From contig PBNY01000045.1 in the NCBI GenBank assembly GCA_002723385.1, forward strand, positions 1-33,081: a stretch of 33,081 nucleotides of DNA. Direction: 5' to 3'. Positions 32,006 through 33,081 of this stretch are shown here, piece after piece. This stretch comes from Oceanospirillaceae bacterium. GTDB lineage: Bacteria > Pseudomonadota > Gammaproteobacteria > Pseudomonadales > Oceanobacteraceae. The notes below the pieces were generated by a model. That model was given only the letters and a program-made list of their open reading frames with translations, was not told where the DNA came from and made no database searches. Made by a program: the position numbers and the translations under genes. The first letter of the stretch is position 1, and every line of letters begins with the position of its first letter.

Positions 32006-32946
32006 GTACACCTGAAAAACACCCGCTCGCCGATTACGTGCGCATTCTGGCACGGGGAAAAAACGCCAGCCGCAGCATGACGCGCGACGAAGCCTTGTTC
32101 ACCATGCAGCAGCTGCTGTCCGAAGATGCGCGACCAGAGCAACTCGGCGCTATCCTGATGCTGTTGCGTGTCAAGGAAGAGACAGCAGAGGAACTGGCAG
32201 GATTCGCCAGCGCTATCGATCAGGCCTGGCCAGACACCGTCAACAATATCGATCTGGTTTGGCCAAGCTACGCCGGCAAACGACGCCAGCCATTCTGGTG
32301 TTTGCTGTCGGCATTGCTGTTGGAGCAAATGGGCTATCGAATTCTGTTTCATGGCAGCCTGGCTCACACCGAAGGGCGCATCTACTTGCACGAGGTGTTC
32401 AACCAGCTCGGGCTGCATGAACTGGAATCTGTCAATCAGCTGGGTAACACAGACTTGCCACCGATCAGTTACCTGCCCTGTCAGGCACTGAACCCGAAGC
32501 TGCAAGACTGGCTCGGCCTGAAGGCCATTCTGGGCGTTCGTTCCCCGATCAACACGGTACTGAAAACCATCGCACCCGACGGGATTCCCAGCGTTCAGGG
32601 CATTTTTCACCCCAACTACGCAGAAGTTCATGTCGGAGCGGCGCAACTTAACCAGTCCGACATGCTGGTGATCAAGGGAGAGGGGGGTGAGTTTGAGGTC
32701 AATCCTGAGCGTACCTGCCGCGCCAAATACCATCTTGGTGACCTGAGTGGCGAGCTGGTGTTACCCAACAGCCAGAGCCACTACGCCGACAAACCCGACG
32801 GCATCAGCCCCAAGCTCCTGGTCGATGCCTGGAGCGGCCAACTCCAGAGTGAATACGTTACGGAAGCGGTGATCCGAACCGCCGCTCTGGCCCTGGTTGC
32901 CATTCGCAAACAACCAGATCAACTGGAAAACTGCCTCGAAGAATGA
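32002..32946 (+). CDS. ybiB: YbiB/TrpD2-type protein (anthranilate phosphoribosyltransferase fold)
   Basis: The 314-residue protein resembles E. coli YbiB, a TrpD-fold protein reported to bind nucleic acid rather than make phosphoribosyl-anthranilate. The N-terminal helical part (DYVRILARGKNASRSMTRDEALFTMQQLLSEDARPEQLGAILMLLRVKEETAEELAGF) and the core (GILGVRSPINTVLKTIAP-like segment, GIFHPNYAEVHVGAAQLN, IKGEGGEFEVNPERTC) support this. The GTG at 32002 is used because GGAG lies 8 nt upstream. Its overlap with tusE ties it to the tRNA thiolation operon, although no role in that pathway is established. Confidence 0.85.
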   Translation: MSTPEKHPLADYVRILARGKNASRSMTRDEALFTMQQLLSEDARPEQLGAILMLLRVKEETAEELAGFASAIDQAWPDTVNNIDLVWPSYAGKRRQPFWCLLSALLLEQMGYRILFHGSLAHTEGRIYLHEVFNQLGLHELESVNQLGNTDLPPISYLPCQALNPKLQDWLGLKAILGVRSPINTVLKTIAPDGIPSVQGIFHPNYAEVHVGAAQLNQSDMLVIKGEGGEFEVNPERTCRAKYHLGDLSGELVLPNSQSHYADKPDGISPKLLVDAWSGQLQSEYVTEAVIRTAALALVAIRKQPDQLENCLEE

Positions 32947-32968
32947 CGCGCTGCCTGGGCGCAGCGCG
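32947..32968 (+). terminator. Hairpin after ybiB
   Basis: CGCGCTGC and GCAGCGCG form a perfect 8-bp stem around 6 nt, directly after the ybiB stop. No T tract follows, so it is either a weak or factor-dependent stop, or an mRNA-end stabiliser. No gene is visible in the remaining 113 bp of the window. Confidence 0.5.
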
Positions 32969-33081
32969 ATACGAGTCGATTAACGGGCTGTTAGAGGGCG
33001 TTCTCAATTAGTAAATCGATCCTGCTGAGAGCCAGTTGGATTCAGAACAAGGCATGAGAAGCGCGGTTTAGCGAGCTAAAA

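Noticed and set aside
33001-33081. Possible dispersed repeat at the right edge
   Set aside because: The AGCGCGGTTTAGCGAGCTAAA end looks like intergenic repeats I have seen in related genomes, but only one truncated copy is in view, so no claim is possible.

Overview
The window looks like a chromosome piece from a marine, heterotrophic gammaproteobacterium, most likely in or near the Oceanospirillales. The reasons are a C4-dicarboxylate TRAP system under DctB/DctD and sigma-54 control, a TusDCB-TusE-YbiB block, RimO, a delta-class carbonic anhydrase and a CspA-type protein. The assignment is inference from gene content, not from a marker gene.

Left part (1-11092): an integrated island of about 10.7 kb in the 3' end of a tRNA-Ser(UGA) gene. 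A P4-type tyrosine integrase sits just inside the left end. A 13-bp core (GCGGAGGGATAGG) flanks the element at 368-380 and 11080-11092. The cargo is one rightward cluster: a BlaI/MecI-type repressor, an M56 membrane protease, a CzcCBA-type RND efflux pump, a HupE/UreJ-type membrane protein, a membrane-anchored periplasmic protein and a small His-rich exported protein. The pump carries the acidic triad D402/D408/E415 expected of divalent-cation exporters. About 185-205 bp inside each end are homologous, so sequence left of 368 may be the end of a second, related element; it begins with the start of an AAA ATPase gene.

Middle and right (11078-30512): housekeeping genes interleaved with three separate pieces of a C4-dicarboxylate TRAP system: dctP plus a porin (11.7-13.7 kb), dctQM (22.7-24.6 kb), and dctBD with a divergent second dctP (25.8-30.5 kb). 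All three transport units have a near-perfect sigma-54 promoter (TGGCAC-N5-TTGCT), and 150-250 bp upstream of each lies the same 16-bp palindrome, GGGTGG-N4-CCACCC. This is the strongest new signal in the window: a candidate DctD enhancer that joins the scattered genes into one regulon. Between these pieces lie a DUF2057-type lipoprotein, a putative tRNA-queuosine mannosyltransferase, a DUF4124-type protein, RimO, a DUF6351-like hydrolase, a delta-class carbonic anhydrase and an unknown zinc-ribbon membrane protein.

Right end (30633-32946): tusD, tusC, tusB, tusE and ybiB in one tightly packed operon for the sulfur relay of tRNA 2-thiouridine formation. With RimO and the putative queuosine glycosyltransferase, several genes concern modification of the translation machinery. 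Work was by eye from sequence only; family names rest on remembered motifs, not on searches.
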